Assembly (NCBI GenBank): GCA_005884925.1
Contig: VAYU01000068.1
Span: 1 to 64,000 of the forward strand
Length of the DNA stretch: 64,000 bases
From: Actinomycetota bacterium
Lineage (GTDB): Bacteria; Actinomycetota; UBA4738; HRBIN12
Reading direction: 5' to 3'
Program-made: the position numbers and the translations under genes
The notes under the pieces: model-generated
Seen by the model: the letters and a program-made list of their open reading frames with translations, nothing else
Told to the model about the DNA's origin: nothing
Databases searched by the model: none
Shown: positions 1 through 8,052 of the stretch, in pieces
Layout of the letters: each line of letters starts with the position of its first letter
How positions within the stretch are numbered: the first letter of the stretch is position 1

Positions 1-188
1 GGTTCCGAGCGATGCGCTCGTTGCGATGTTTGCGTTCGAACGTTCCGAAATCGGCCAGCGTGACACGTTCGCCCTTGACCACGGCATCCCGTACCGCATC
101 GATCGACGCGTCGACGACACGGGCGACGTCGGCTTTGGACAAGCCGGTCCTCTTGGCGACCTCCGATACCAATCCGCCCTTGTTCATC
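1..188 (-). CDS. hup: HU-family DNA-binding protein (N-terminal part, truncated by window edge)
   Basis: Reverse complement of 1-188 translates MNKGGLVSEVAKRTGLSKADVARVVDASIDAVRDAVVKGERVTLADFGTFERKHRNERIARN, the HU/IHF pattern; missing from the supplied ORF track because it runs off the edge. Confidence 0.93.
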
Positions 189-317
189 TGCCCTCCCATG
201 TCGTGCGGTTGGGTCGTCGATCCACCGTAGTCCTGCGCCGCAAGGAAGGTCAACCTCGCTGGTGGCGGCGTCGTGGTTCGGCGCAGGGGCCCTTGTTAGA
301 GTGCTCAGGCGGTGCGG

Positions 318-388
318 TGGGGCGTGGTGTAATGGCAGCACGACAGGTTCTGGCCCTGTTAGTCGAGGTTCGAGTCCTCGCGCCCCAG
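318..388 (+). tRNA. tRNA-Gln(CUG)
   Basis: tggggcg...cgcccca acceptor stem, acagg-ttctggc-cctgt anticodon arm (anticodon CTG), GAGGTTCGAGTCCTC T-arm. Confidence 0.93.
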
Positions 389-479
389 CGATCTCCGCGA
401 TCAACCGACGGCTGAACGCGCGTCCCTCGTCGATACGATACGTGTCCGGTCTGAACGGACCGACAGCGAGGAGGCGCAC

Positions 480-1934
480 GTGATCGAAGACCGAGCCCGC
501 ATCCCCGTGACCCTGATCCCCGGTGACGGGATCGGCCCCGAATGCATCGACGCCGCACGGCGGATCGTGGAGGCGGCCGGCGCACCGATCGAATGGGAGT
601 CGGCGGACGCCGGCGCCGAGGTCTTCAAGAAGGGCATCGCCTCGGGCGTCCCCCAGGAGACGATGGACTCGATCGGGCGGACGAAGGTCGCGCTGAAGGG
701 GCCGCTCGAGACACCCGTCGGGTTCGGGGAGAAGTCCGCGAACGTCACGCTCCGCAAGTTGTTCGAGACCTACGCGAACGTTCGGCCCGTCCGGGAGATG
801 CCCGGGGTGAACACCCCGTACAGCGGCCGCGGCATCGATCTCGTCGTGGTCCGGGAGAACGTCGAGGACCTCTATGCCGGGATCGAATACATGCAGACAC
901 CCGGCGTGGCCCAAGCGCTCAAGCTGATCAGCGCGAAGGGCTCCGAGCGGATCGCGCGCTTCGCGTTCGAGTACGCCCGCAGCGAGGGCCGAACGAAGGT
1001 CGCCTGCGCCACCAAGGCCAACATCCTGAAGTTCTCCGAGGGTGAGATGAAGCGAGCGTTCGAGAAGGTCGCTCCCGACTATCCGGAGATCGAGCCGTGG
1101 CACGTCATCGTCGACAACGCCGCGCACCAGTTGGTCAAACGCCCCGAGCAGTTCGAGGTCATCGTCATGACGAACATGAACGGTGACATCTTGTCCGACG
1201 AATCGAGCGCCCTGGTCGGAGGCCTCGGGTTCGCGCCGAGCGCGAACGTGGGGAACGAGGTCGCCATCTTCGAGGCGGTGCACGGGTCCGCGCCGAAGTA
1301 CGCGGGCAAGAACGTGATCAACCCGACGGCCGTGATCCTGTCGGCGGTCCTGATGCTCCGCTCCCTGGGGCTGTTCGACCATGCCTCGGCGATCGAGCAC
1401 GCGATCTTCGTCACGCTGGGATCGGGCGTGCTGACCGGCGACGTTCTCGGCTACGACCGGGGCACGCCCACCACCGAGTACACCGACGCGATCATCGGGA
1501 ACCTCGGGAAGCGGACCGAGACATGGACGGTGCGCGATGTGAAACCGCTGGTCCTGCCGAAACTCGATCCGGATCCTGACTACGTGAAGACGACGTCCCG
1601 TTCGGTCGTCGGGCTCGATGTCTTCGTCGAGTCGCCCCTCTCCGCGTCCGAGCTCGGAGCCTCGATGATGGAGCTCACGCACGACACGCGGCTGTCGCTC
1701 AAGATGATCTCGTCGCGCGGCACCAAGGTCTTCCCGCCGACCGGTGCCCTCACGGAGACGGGGGATCACTTCCGATGCCGGTTCATCATCAAGGAGAACC
1801 CGGGCGATCTTCCCGACGAGGACGTGAACCAATTGCTCGCGCGGATCTCCCGTCGGCATCGGTGGATGCACATCGAGAAGCTGCAGGAGTTCGACGGGGA
1901 GCTCGGGTTCACGCGCGACCAGGGGGAGAACTGA
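480..1934 (+). CDS. icd: NADP-dependent isocitrate dehydrogenase
   Basis: 484 aa, VTLIPGDGIGPE start and isocitrate/isopropylmalate dehydrogenase motifs (NMNGDILSDESSALVGGLGFAPSANVG). Confidence 0.9.
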   Translation: MIEDRARIPVTLIPGDGIGPECIDAARRIVEAAGAPIEWESADAGAEVFKKGIASGVPQETMDSIGRTKVALKGPLETPVGFGEKSANVTLRKLFETYANVRPVREMPGVNTPYSGRGIDLVVVRENVEDLYAGIEYMQTPGVAQALKLISAKGSERIARFAFEYARSEGRTKVACATKANILKFSEGEMKRAFEKVAPDYPEIEPWHVIVDNAAHQLVKRPEQFEVIVMTNMNGDILSDESSALVGGLGFAPSANVGNEVAIFEAVHGSAPKYAGKNVINPTAVILSAVLMLRSLGLFDHASAIEHAIFVTLGSGVLTGDVLGYDRGTPTTEYTDAIIGNLGKRTETWTVRDVKPLVLPKLDPDPDYVKTTSRSVVGLDVFVESPLSASELGASMMELTHDTRLSLKMISSRGTKVFPPTGALTETGDHFRCRFIIKENPGDLPDEDVNQLLARISRRHRWMHIEKLQEFDGELGFTRDQGEN

Positions 1935-1940
1935 GGCAGC

Positions 1941-2870
1941 GTGTTCGAACGGTTCACGGAGAGCGCGCGCCGCGTGATCGTGCTCGCCCAAGGGGAGGCA
2001 CGACTCCTGAACCACAACTACATCGGGACCGAGCACCTCCTGCTCGGGGTGATCGCCGAGGGCGAAGGCGTCGGCGCTCGGGCGCTCGAAGCTCTCGAGA
2101 TCTCGTTGGCTTCGGTCCGGGTGCAGGTCGAGGAGATCGTCGGACGCGGACGGACCCCACCGACCGGACACATCCCGTTCACGCCGCGCGCGAAGAAGGT
2201 CCTCGAGCTCTCGCTCCTCGAAGCCCGTGAGCTCGGCAACCAGCACATCGGCACCGGGCATCTCTTGTTGGGTCTCGTCCGTGAGGGCGAAGGCGTGGCG
2301 GCTCAGGTGCTGCGCGGACTCGGCGTCAAGTTCGGCGTCATACGGTCGGCCGTCGTCGCAACGCTCTCTGGGAAGGAGACTGCTCCGCCCAGATCGGTTG
2401 GCCTTCGCCCCCTGCTCCCCGACGAGTTCGACGCGTACCTCGACCGGGCGGTCGATGACTATGCGGGTGAGCTCGAACGTAACGGCAAGGCGACCGGCGA
2501 GACGGCGAAGGTTGCCGCGCGTGCTTCCTACGATTCGCTCCTCCCGAACGGCCTGTCGACCCCGGGACAGGTCCTGTTCGTCGCGGTGGCCCCGGACGAC
2601 GGCGAGCGCGTCGGCGTGCTGTGGTTCGGCCCCTCGACCGATGACCCGGCGATGGCGTGGATCTACGACATCACGGTGGACGAAGAGCGCCGCGGTCAGG
2701 GATGGGGCCGGGCGATCATGCGCGCGTTCGAGGGTGAGGCCCGCGCACGCGGGTTCGCGCGCGCGGGCCTCAACGTGTACGGCGACAACCACGTCGCACG
2801 CCGCCTCTACGAATCGCTCGGGTACGTCGAAACCGCCCGGCAGCTCCATAAGGAGCTGCCGGGCGCATGA
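1941..2870 (+). CDS. Clp N-terminal (double Clp repeat) domain fused to GNAT N-acetyltransferase
   Basis: aa 1-145 MFERFTESARRVIVLAQGEARLLNHNYIGTEHLLLG...NQHIGTGHLLLGLVREGEGVA (ClpC N-domain), then a GNAT domain (ITVDEERRGQGWGRAIMRAFEGEARARGFARAGLNVYGDNHVARRLYESLGY); no AAA modules. Confidence 0.88.
   Translation: MFERFTESARRVIVLAQGEARLLNHNYIGTEHLLLGVIAEGEGVGARALEALEISLASVRVQVEEIVGRGRTPPTGHIPFTPRAKKVLELSLLEARELGNQHIGTGHLLLGLVREGEGVAAQVLRGLGVKFGVIRSAVVATLSGKETAPPRSVGLRPLLPDEFDAYLDRAVDDYAGELERNGKATGETAKVAARASYDSLLPNGLSTPGQVLFVAVAPDDGERVGVLWFGPSTDDPAMAWIYDITVDEERRGQGWGRAIMRAFEGEARARGFARAGLNVYGDNHVARRLYESLGYVETARQLHKELPGA
2835..2864 (+). terminator. Perfect 13-bp stem, ATAA loop, overlapping the 3' end of the Clp-GNAT gene; possible terminator
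   Basis: GCCCGGCAGCTCC-ATAA-GGAGCTGCCGGGC; no clear T-tract follows. Confidence 0.5.
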
Positions 2871-2909
2871 CCATTAGTATCGTGAGGCCGGCCCGGCGAA
2901 CTCGGCGCG

Positions 2910-2980
2910 GTCCCATCGTCTAGAGGCCTAGGACACCACCCTCTCAAGGTGGAGACACGGGTTCGAACCCCGTTGGGACT
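2910..2980 (+). tRNA. tRNA-Glu(CUC)
   Basis: GTCCCAT...TGGGAC acceptor, ccacc-CTCTCAA-ggtgg anticodon arm (CTC), ACGGGTTCGAACCCCGT T-arm. Confidence 0.92.
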
Positions 2981-2985
2981 ACCGG
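2939..2985 (+). repeat. attL-like segment (tRNA-Glu anticodon loop through 3' end)
   Basis: CCCTCTCAAGGTGGAGACACGGGTTCGAACCCCGTTGGGACTACCGG recurs at 6886-6929 (42/44 identical over the shared stretch) and its last 17 bp at 8053-8069. Confidence 0.8.
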
Positions 2986-3023
2986 AATCTCAGCCGTCAG
3001 AGGCTCGGCGGTCACAGTTTGGG

Positions 3024-3746
3024 TCACACGCCGCCGAGCACCGCATCCATCCGCTTCGCGGCGTCCTGCTTCAGCTCGTCGACGACCTCTTGATATCGGC
3101 GCAGGACCCGCGTGTCCGCGTGGCCCATAACGGTGATCGCCACCGCGTCCGGTACCCCACCGGCGAGCATCAATGTCGCCGCGCCGTGTCGCAGCGTGTG
3201 GAACGTGATTCCCTCGAACCCGTGAGCCTTCGCGAAGCGGCGCCAACCCGTCGAGAACGAGGCTGGCATCCACGGCTCGCCAATCCCGTTGTCGACTACG
3301 AGCTCGGGAACGACGCCGATCGCGAGAAGCTTCTCTGCTTGGGCTGCGCGATGGCGCTTGAGCGCCCGTGCGACGAACACCGGCAGCGGCAGGTCCCGCT
3401 CCCCGGCGTCGGACTTCGGCGGCCCGAAGTGAAGCTCCCCGCCAGCGTATGTGAGGGTCTGCCGCACGCGGACGGTGTCATCCTCAACGTCGGCCCACGT
3501 GAGCCCAAGAACTTCTTCCCTCCGAAGGCCGAGCCCGAGCGCGAGGTGGGCGGCGACGTCCCACGGATCCTCGCCGCGGACGGTCTCAAGGATCTTCTCC
3601 CCCAGCTTCGCGTCGATCATGGTGAAGTTCGCCCTGGTCCCAGCCGGGCGATTCACGAGCCGCGCATCTGCTGGGTTCTTTCCCACGTATCCAAGTGATT
3701 CGGCGCGGGCGAGCGCTTGCGAGAGCACGCGGAGGATGTCCGACAC
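3024..3746 (-). CDS. Tyrosine recombinase/phage integrase, catalytic domain only (N-terminally truncated)
   Basis: GLRREEVLGLTWADVE, HTLRHGAATLMLAGG, GHADTRVLRRYQ (R...HxxR...Y); no N-terminal arm/core-binding domain; lies beside the tRNA att site. Confidence 0.85.
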   Translation of the reverse strand: MSDILRVLSQALARAESLGYVGKNPADARLVNRPAGTRANFTMIDAKLGEKILETVRGEDPWDVAAHLALGLGLRREEVLGLTWADVEDDTVRVRQTLTYAGGELHFGPPKSDAGERDLPLPVFVARALKRHRAAQAEKLLAIGVVPELVVDNGIGEPWMPASFSTGWRRFAKAHGFEGITFHTLRHGAATLMLAGGVPDAVAITVMGHADTRVLRRYQEVVDELKQDAAKRMDAVLGGV

Positions 3747-3754
3747 CGTCTGCG

Positions 3755-3977
3755 GTACTTCATCTATGGCGGCAGTGGATCGGATCTCTACCTAGGCGAC
3801 TTTTCGGGACGCGATTACATCGCGGGTGGGATGGGGGATGATCTCTGCCTCGACACCCGCGACGGTCGGGGCGGGGATACAGTGAACGGCGGGCCGGGCA
3901 TGGATGTGTACGTCGCAGACTCCGCTGACACCGTGATCAGCGCAAAGACAGACACATCATCCCCCTGCGGGGACTGA
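3755..3977 (+). pseudogene. Fragment with hemolysin-type (RTX) GGxGxD repeats
   Basis: FIYGGSGSDLYLGDFSGRDYIAGGMGDDLCLDTRDGRGGDTVNGGPGMDVYVADSADTVI; no plausible own N-terminus, abuts the truncated integrase. Confidence 0.6.
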
Positions 3978-4404
3978 GCAGCCGCCTGGGCGCGTGCCTT
4001 GTGGCCCGACCCATCAAGAGAAGTACGTCGGGACCGATGCGCAAGGGTGGCGGTATTGTCGTTCGCCGCCGAGGATCTCGCGGAGCTGCTGGCGCGCAGC
4101 GCGCTCAAAGTCGAGCGTCCCGCCGCCGAGATCGGGCGCGTCGCCGGAAGGAAGAGAACGGGCCAGGCGCACGAGAAGGGTTGGTTGTCGCCCGCCGTTC
4201 GGCAGTCTTGGCCCGCTTGGCCCGCCTTCACATCCCTCGTCTTCGAGCGAAGCGAGGCAGCTCTAAAGGCTGACGTGACTCCTGCTGGTCGGGCACGATG
4301 ATGCCCGAGGGAGGTGTCTGAGCCCTCCTGTTTCCTCGCGAAGAAGGCCCACACTCTCCGAGGCCTCTTCGCGTCCGTCTGCAGCTCGTTCTGAGCTCTC
4401 GGTT

Positions 4405-4497
4405 TTGGAGGCGTTCCCCGAGATGCTCCAGCGCGATCGCGAACGTTGGGGGGTGCGGGTATGCCAGGCCTCTGGCAGTCGAATCGTCTTAAGGTGA
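4405..4497 (+). pseudogene. Truncated copy of the XRE-like HTH gene at 5493-5702
   Basis: LEAFPEMLQRDRERWGVRVCQASGSR* versus VAAFPEMLRRDRERWGMRACQAAWLL in the intact copy. Confidence 0.75.
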
Positions 4498-4501
4498 TGG
4501 A

Positions 4502-4675
4502 GTGTTCGAGGACACCGATATCCCTTCGCTTCTCAAGACCCTCGACCCGAAAGCCCGCGACAAGCTCCGGAGGGTGCTTGTCCATGACCTCCTCGACTTC
4601 CTGGTGCTCCACAAGGAGGAACGGCGGGAGGCGCTGCGGTTGCTCGGCGAGATCAAGGCCACCGAGCCACGTTAA
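4502..4675 (+). CDS. Small protein, 57 aa, paralogue of 5829-6008
   Basis: GTG start; VFEDTDIPSLLKTLDPKARDKLRRVLVHDLLDFLVLHKEERREALRLLGEIKATEPR*; shares LLxTLxPKARDxLRRxL with 5829-6008. Confidence 0.6.
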   Translation: MFEDTDIPSLLKTLDPKARDKLRRVLVHDLLDFLVLHKEERREALRLLGEIKATEPR

Positions 4676-4799
4676 GTCGGATGCCCGGCGGAGCACACCG
4701 CCGGGTTTGCCCCCAGCCTGGCGCAAGTGAAAGCATCAGAGAGGTTGGGGTTCGGAGCCGCACGCCTGCGGCACCGCAATCGAGTGAAAGGGGAGCCGC

Positions 4800-5432
4800 A
4801 TGCGTTGGAAGAGGAATCGTCCGTCACCGGCCGTCGTCATCGCCTGCCTCGCGCTGTTCATCGCTCTCGGGTCGACGGCCTACGCGGTGACACTGATCAA
4901 CGGCCACAACATCATCAACGGAACGATCACCGGAAAGAAGCTCGCGAAGAACACGCTGACCGGTCGTCAGATCCTCGAGTCGCGTCTTGGACGGGTCCCG
5001 AGCGCTGCGAACGCCGGCACCGTCGGTCACTTGGTGGTTCGTAAGGTGGCGATCTCGAAAGCCATCCCTGTCTCGGGGACGACTTCGACCCCACTCTTCA
5101 ACCTCGCCGGACTCAGCGTCGTCCACGGCTGCCTCAGCACCGAGGAGCAATCACTTCACGCCACCGCTTCTGAAACAGGGATCTTGAAGGTTGAGACCTT
5201 CGACGAAGGCAACCCTGCTACCCAGCCCTTCTTCTTCGAGAGGTTTAACCTCACGCCCGCCGACGGGAGCCAGGATCTGCTCGCCGGCATCTCCGACAGC
5301 GAGAACGTGATGGGCCGCCTGATCTGGCAGACATCGTCGAGGAAGGTCATCACGTTCGATTTCCAGATGGAGACGAACGCGTTCGCAGGGCCGGACGACT
5401 GCACACTCGGAGGGACCCTGATCGCAGGCTAA
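4800..5432 (+). CDS. Secreted/anchored hypothetical protein with N-terminal signal and N-G-T-I-x-G-K-K-L-like segment
   Basis: MRWKRNRPSPAVVIACLALFIALGSTAYAVTLINGHNIINGTITGKKLAKNTLTGRQIL; resembles signal-bearing hypothetical proteins seen in deep actinobacterial lineages (from memory). Confidence 0.7.
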   Translation: MRWKRNRPSPAVVIACLALFIALGSTAYAVTLINGHNIINGTITGKKLAKNTLTGRQILESRLGRVPSAANAGTVGHLVVRKVAISKAIPVSGTTSTPLFNLAGLSVVHGCLSTEEQSLHATASETGILKVETFDEGNPATQPFFFERFNLTPADGSQDLLAGISDSENVMGRLIWQTSSRKVITFDFQMETNAFAGPDDCTLGGTLIAG

Positions 5433-5492
5433 AGCGCGCTTGATTTCCGGAACCGTCGGGCGACCCTGGTCTCGTCTCTAGCTCCGTCTAGG

Positions 5493-5702
5493 GTGTCTCT
5501 CGTGGCAGCGTTCCCAGAGATGCTCCGACGCGATCGTGAACGGTGGGGGATGCGCGCCTGCCAGGCCGCGTGGCTCCTCGGAGTGAGCGTTCGGGAGTAT
5601 CGCAAGCTCGAAGCCGGGGAGCGCTCGCCAGACTCCAAGACCTGGGACGCGATCTGCGAGCTGTATGGGTGGCCGCAGACGTTCGTGACCGCACCGGGCT
5701 AG
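5493..5702 (+). CDS. XRE-like helix-turn-helix protein, 69 aa
   Basis: RACQAAWLLGVSVREYRKLEAGERSPDSKTWDAICELYGWPQTF. Confidence 0.75.
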   Translation: MSLVAAFPEMLRRDRERWGMRACQAAWLLGVSVREYRKLEAGERSPDSKTWDAICELYGWPQTFVTAPG

Positions 5703-5711
5703 GCTCGGCCA

Positions 5712-5810
5712 ATGGTCAGGAAGGAATGGCTGATCGCGATGGCGATCGTGTTCGTCGCGTTGATGGCCCTCGTCTTCACGGTCTGCTCCGGGACGGGGAG
5801 GGTGGGTTGA
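5712..5810 (+). CDS. Single-TM micropeptide, 32 aa
   Basis: MVRKEWLIAMAIVFVALMALVFTVCSGTGRVG*; lies 10 nt after the HTH gene and 18 nt before the next small ORF. Confidence 0.5.
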   Translation: MVRKEWLIAMAIVFVALMALVFTVCSGTGRVG

Positions 5811-5828
5811 CCCTTTGGGCGATGGTCC

Positions 5829-6008
5829 GTGACTGACATCAATCTCCGCTCGCTTCTTGAGACCCTCGGCCCTAAGGCTCGTGACGACCTCCGGCGCGCC
5901 CTGATCCGCGACCAAGCCGACCGTGACGCGATCTCCTCTCGCCTGACGCGCTACCGCGATCAGAACGGAAACGACTGGGCAGACATCATCGACATGCTGA
6001 CGATGTAG
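5829..6008 (+). CDS. Small protein, 59 aa, paralogue of 4502-4675
   Basis: VTDINLRSLLETLGPKARDDLRRALIRDQADRDAISSRLTRYRDQNGNDWADIIDMLTM*. Confidence 0.6.
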   Translation: MTDINLRSLLETLGPKARDDLRRALIRDQADRDAISSRLTRYRDQNGNDWADIIDMLTM

Positions 6009-6134
6009 CCGGATGCGCGGCGGTGAGTGGGGCGGTTGCTCGGGGAGATTGACGCCGCCAGCTGAGATAGGAGCGGATTCGCAAGGGCTCTGCCTACCAT
6101 CCGAATCCAACGAGGCACTACACAAACGGGCTGG

Positions 6135-6656
6135 CTAGAGCTGTTCCTTGAGAGCGCCCTTCCCTGCCTTGAGCATCTCTAGGGCGGAGGGTAGAGCCTT
6201 AGAAGTCTTGTTCCAGGTCGCGATCTGAGAAAGCCCAGCCAGAGCCGGCTCAAGTAGCAGAGGATGGCGAATTCCCAGCTCGGCAACCGCAGCGATGGCT
6301 GCCTCGACTTCCGCCGCCCCTACGGGGTGCACGGCAACAGCCGCACCCACGAGGTCGTTCAGCTCCTTTAGATCCTTGGGAGCGAGCGGTCCGCCCGATG
6401 AAATGATGGCCTCGGTCGCAGACTCGGCGAGGGTAGTCGCTCCTCGAGCGTGGGCTTTGCCCATGAGCTCCACGAATGTGGCCAGGAGCCGGGCATCCGA
6501 TTCAACCTGTGCCGACTCTGCGAGTCGCTTTTCCGCTTCCCGCTTGAGACCAGCTTCCTTGAGGAGGGGTCGCGCAGCCAAGTAAGCCACCACGATGGTG
6601 GCAATAGCGGGGATCCAAGGAACGAACCATCCTTGAAGGTCGCTCAGGCCTGCCAT
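6135..6656 (-). CDS. Hypothetical protein, one N-terminal TM followed by a helical/coiled-coil region
   Basis: FVPWIPAIATIVVAYLAARPLLKEAGLKREAEKRLAESAQVESDARLLATFVELMGKA. Confidence 0.6.
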   Translation of the reverse strand: MAGLSDLQGWFVPWIPAIATIVVAYLAARPLLKEAGLKREAEKRLAESAQVESDARLLATFVELMGKAHARGATTLAESATEAIISSGGPLAPKDLKELNDLVGAAVAVHPVGAAEVEAAIAAVAELGIRHPLLLEPALAGLSQIATWNKTSKALPSALEMLKAGKGALKEQL

Positions 6657-6885
6657 CCCCGAATCATGGCGGACTGGCTAAAACCTGTCGATTCATCGCC
6701 GAGCCGGGGGCCCGGAGCAGCTCCCGATCGCCAGCTACGCAATGAGGGCGGGGGTCACACTTTGGGTCACACTCGGTCGGTCCTCGGCCGTCCTTTGTCG
6801 TCCTGACGGATCCCGACCCATGACCCTGACCTGCGGCAACGCATGAACTGGGACGAGCCAGCACGGCGCAGGCCGAGGCAGATAC

Positions 6886-6929
6886 CCCTCTCAAGGTGGA
6901 AACACGGGTTCGAATCCCGTTGGGACTAC
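6886..6929 (+). repeat. attR-like partial tRNA-Glu copy
   Basis: CCCTCTCAAGGTGGAAACACGGGTTCGAATCCCGTTGGGACTAC, 42/44 to 2939-2982; no D-arm or 5' acceptor upstream. Confidence 0.8.
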
Positions 6930-7019
6930 TAGGGGCTACCAGCGGAAACGCGATTCCGTGATCGGTCACCGGTTCCCATTCCACCCCCTGTTCCACCCCT
7001 CGCTAGAGTTTGAAGCAGC

Positions 7020-7625
7020 ATGCGGCGATTCGCGCTGGCTCTCATGCAGGTTTCGGCTCTACTCGCCGGATGCACCGCTTCGAACCACGAGCATCCCTTT
7101 CCGCAGCAGACGAGCCCCGCCACAACCCACACAGGAATCCCGACGGTCGCGAAGCACCTTGGTCCACCGCCACAAGGATGCCCCGGACCGCCGCCCAGAC
7201 GACGGGCGGTCGGTCCCCGATATTTCCGACCGTTGGTCGGTGGTTCTCCATTGTGGGGTGGCTTCTACGCGAAGCTCGACCGTCGGGCAAATGCCTACAG
7301 CACCGGTGCCAACGTGCGCCGGGTCAGGTACGGGTGGCGCATCAAGGTGCTCTGGCTCATCGAACCCACCACCACTACATCGGTCACCCTGTCGGGCTCC
7401 AACACCACAACTGGGCAGCCTCTCTACTTCGAGACCGGAGGCGTGCAACCCCGGGGACCCTCCGCGAGGCTCGCCCTCGACCCCAGCTACCCCGCCATCC
7501 CGGTCCAGCACGGCCGCTGGAAGGAGTTCCCTTCCTATCTTTTCGCGCCCTCGGCGGGGTGCTATCGCCTCACCGCGTCCTGGGCGGGCGGGAGCTGGGC
7601 GCTGGGGTTCGGCTTCGGGCGGTGA
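7020..7625 (+). CDS. Putative lipoprotein
   Basis: MRRFALALMQVSALLAGCTAS, lipobox LLAGC after a hydrophobic stretch. Confidence 0.6.
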   Translation: MRRFALALMQVSALLAGCTASNHEHPFPQQTSPATTHTGIPTVAKHLGPPPQGCPGPPPRRRAVGPRYFRPLVGGSPLWGGFYAKLDRRANAYSTGANVRRVRYGWRIKVLWLIEPTTTTSVTLSGSNTTTGQPLYFETGGVQPRGPSARLALDPSYPAIPVQHGRWKEFPSYLFAPSAGCYRLTASWAGGSWALGFGFGR

Positions 7626-7640
7626 CGAACGGTAAGAAGC

Positions 7641-7919
7641 TCACGGCACGCTCCCGACCGACAAAGCCGCCCGAAGCGCGTCGAAGTGGCGGGGCATCAG
7701 GTGGCCGTAACGGTCCCCGGTGAACGCGACGGACGCATGACCGAAGATGCGGGACACCACGAGAATCGAGACGCCGCGCGATAGTAGCTCCGACGCGAAC
7801 GCGACGCCTTCGCGAGCACGATCAAGAAGCACATCGTCGGCTCCATGATCGACGTCCCGCTGTCCGACATCGAGCCCGCCATGGTGAGGAGGTTCTACGC
7901 CGACCTCTCCCCCACCCAA
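7641..7919 (-). pseudogene. Tyrosine integrase C-terminal remnant
   Basis: FASELLSRGVSILVVSRIFGHASVAFTGDRYGHLMPRHFDALRAAL (GHAS...Y motif); preceding residues out of frame and not integrase-like. Confidence 0.7.
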
Positions 7920-8052
7920 GAACTACCCGGGGGAATAGGCCCTCTGCTCCCAGCCCTGGTACCGCTTGCACCGCTCCAAGTCGAGGTATGTGCGTCCCGT
8001 CCCGATGTCCACTGACCGTCCATTCCCGCAGGTCAGGACCCAGGTACGTTAT

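Noticed and set aside
2944-3273. Minus-strand 109-aa ORF beginning opposite the integrase and ending VVPTGFEPVSPP
   Set aside because: C-terminus is antisense tRNA-Glu sequence; the rest is a shadow of the integrase frame. A recognised type of spurious ORF.
3815-4726. Minus-strand 303-aa ORF across the island
   Set aside because: Low-complexity Arg/Ser/Ala composition, antisense to the RTX fragment and small ORFs; no domain signal.
6886-6929. A second functional tRNA-Glu gene
   Set aside because: Only the anticodon loop to 3' end is present; upstream sequence does not supply D-arm or matching 5' acceptor.
6664-6996. Minus-strand 110-aa ORF containing SSPNGIRTRVSTLRG
   Set aside because: That peptide is the antisense translation of the partial tRNA-Glu (attR-like) copy, not a protein.
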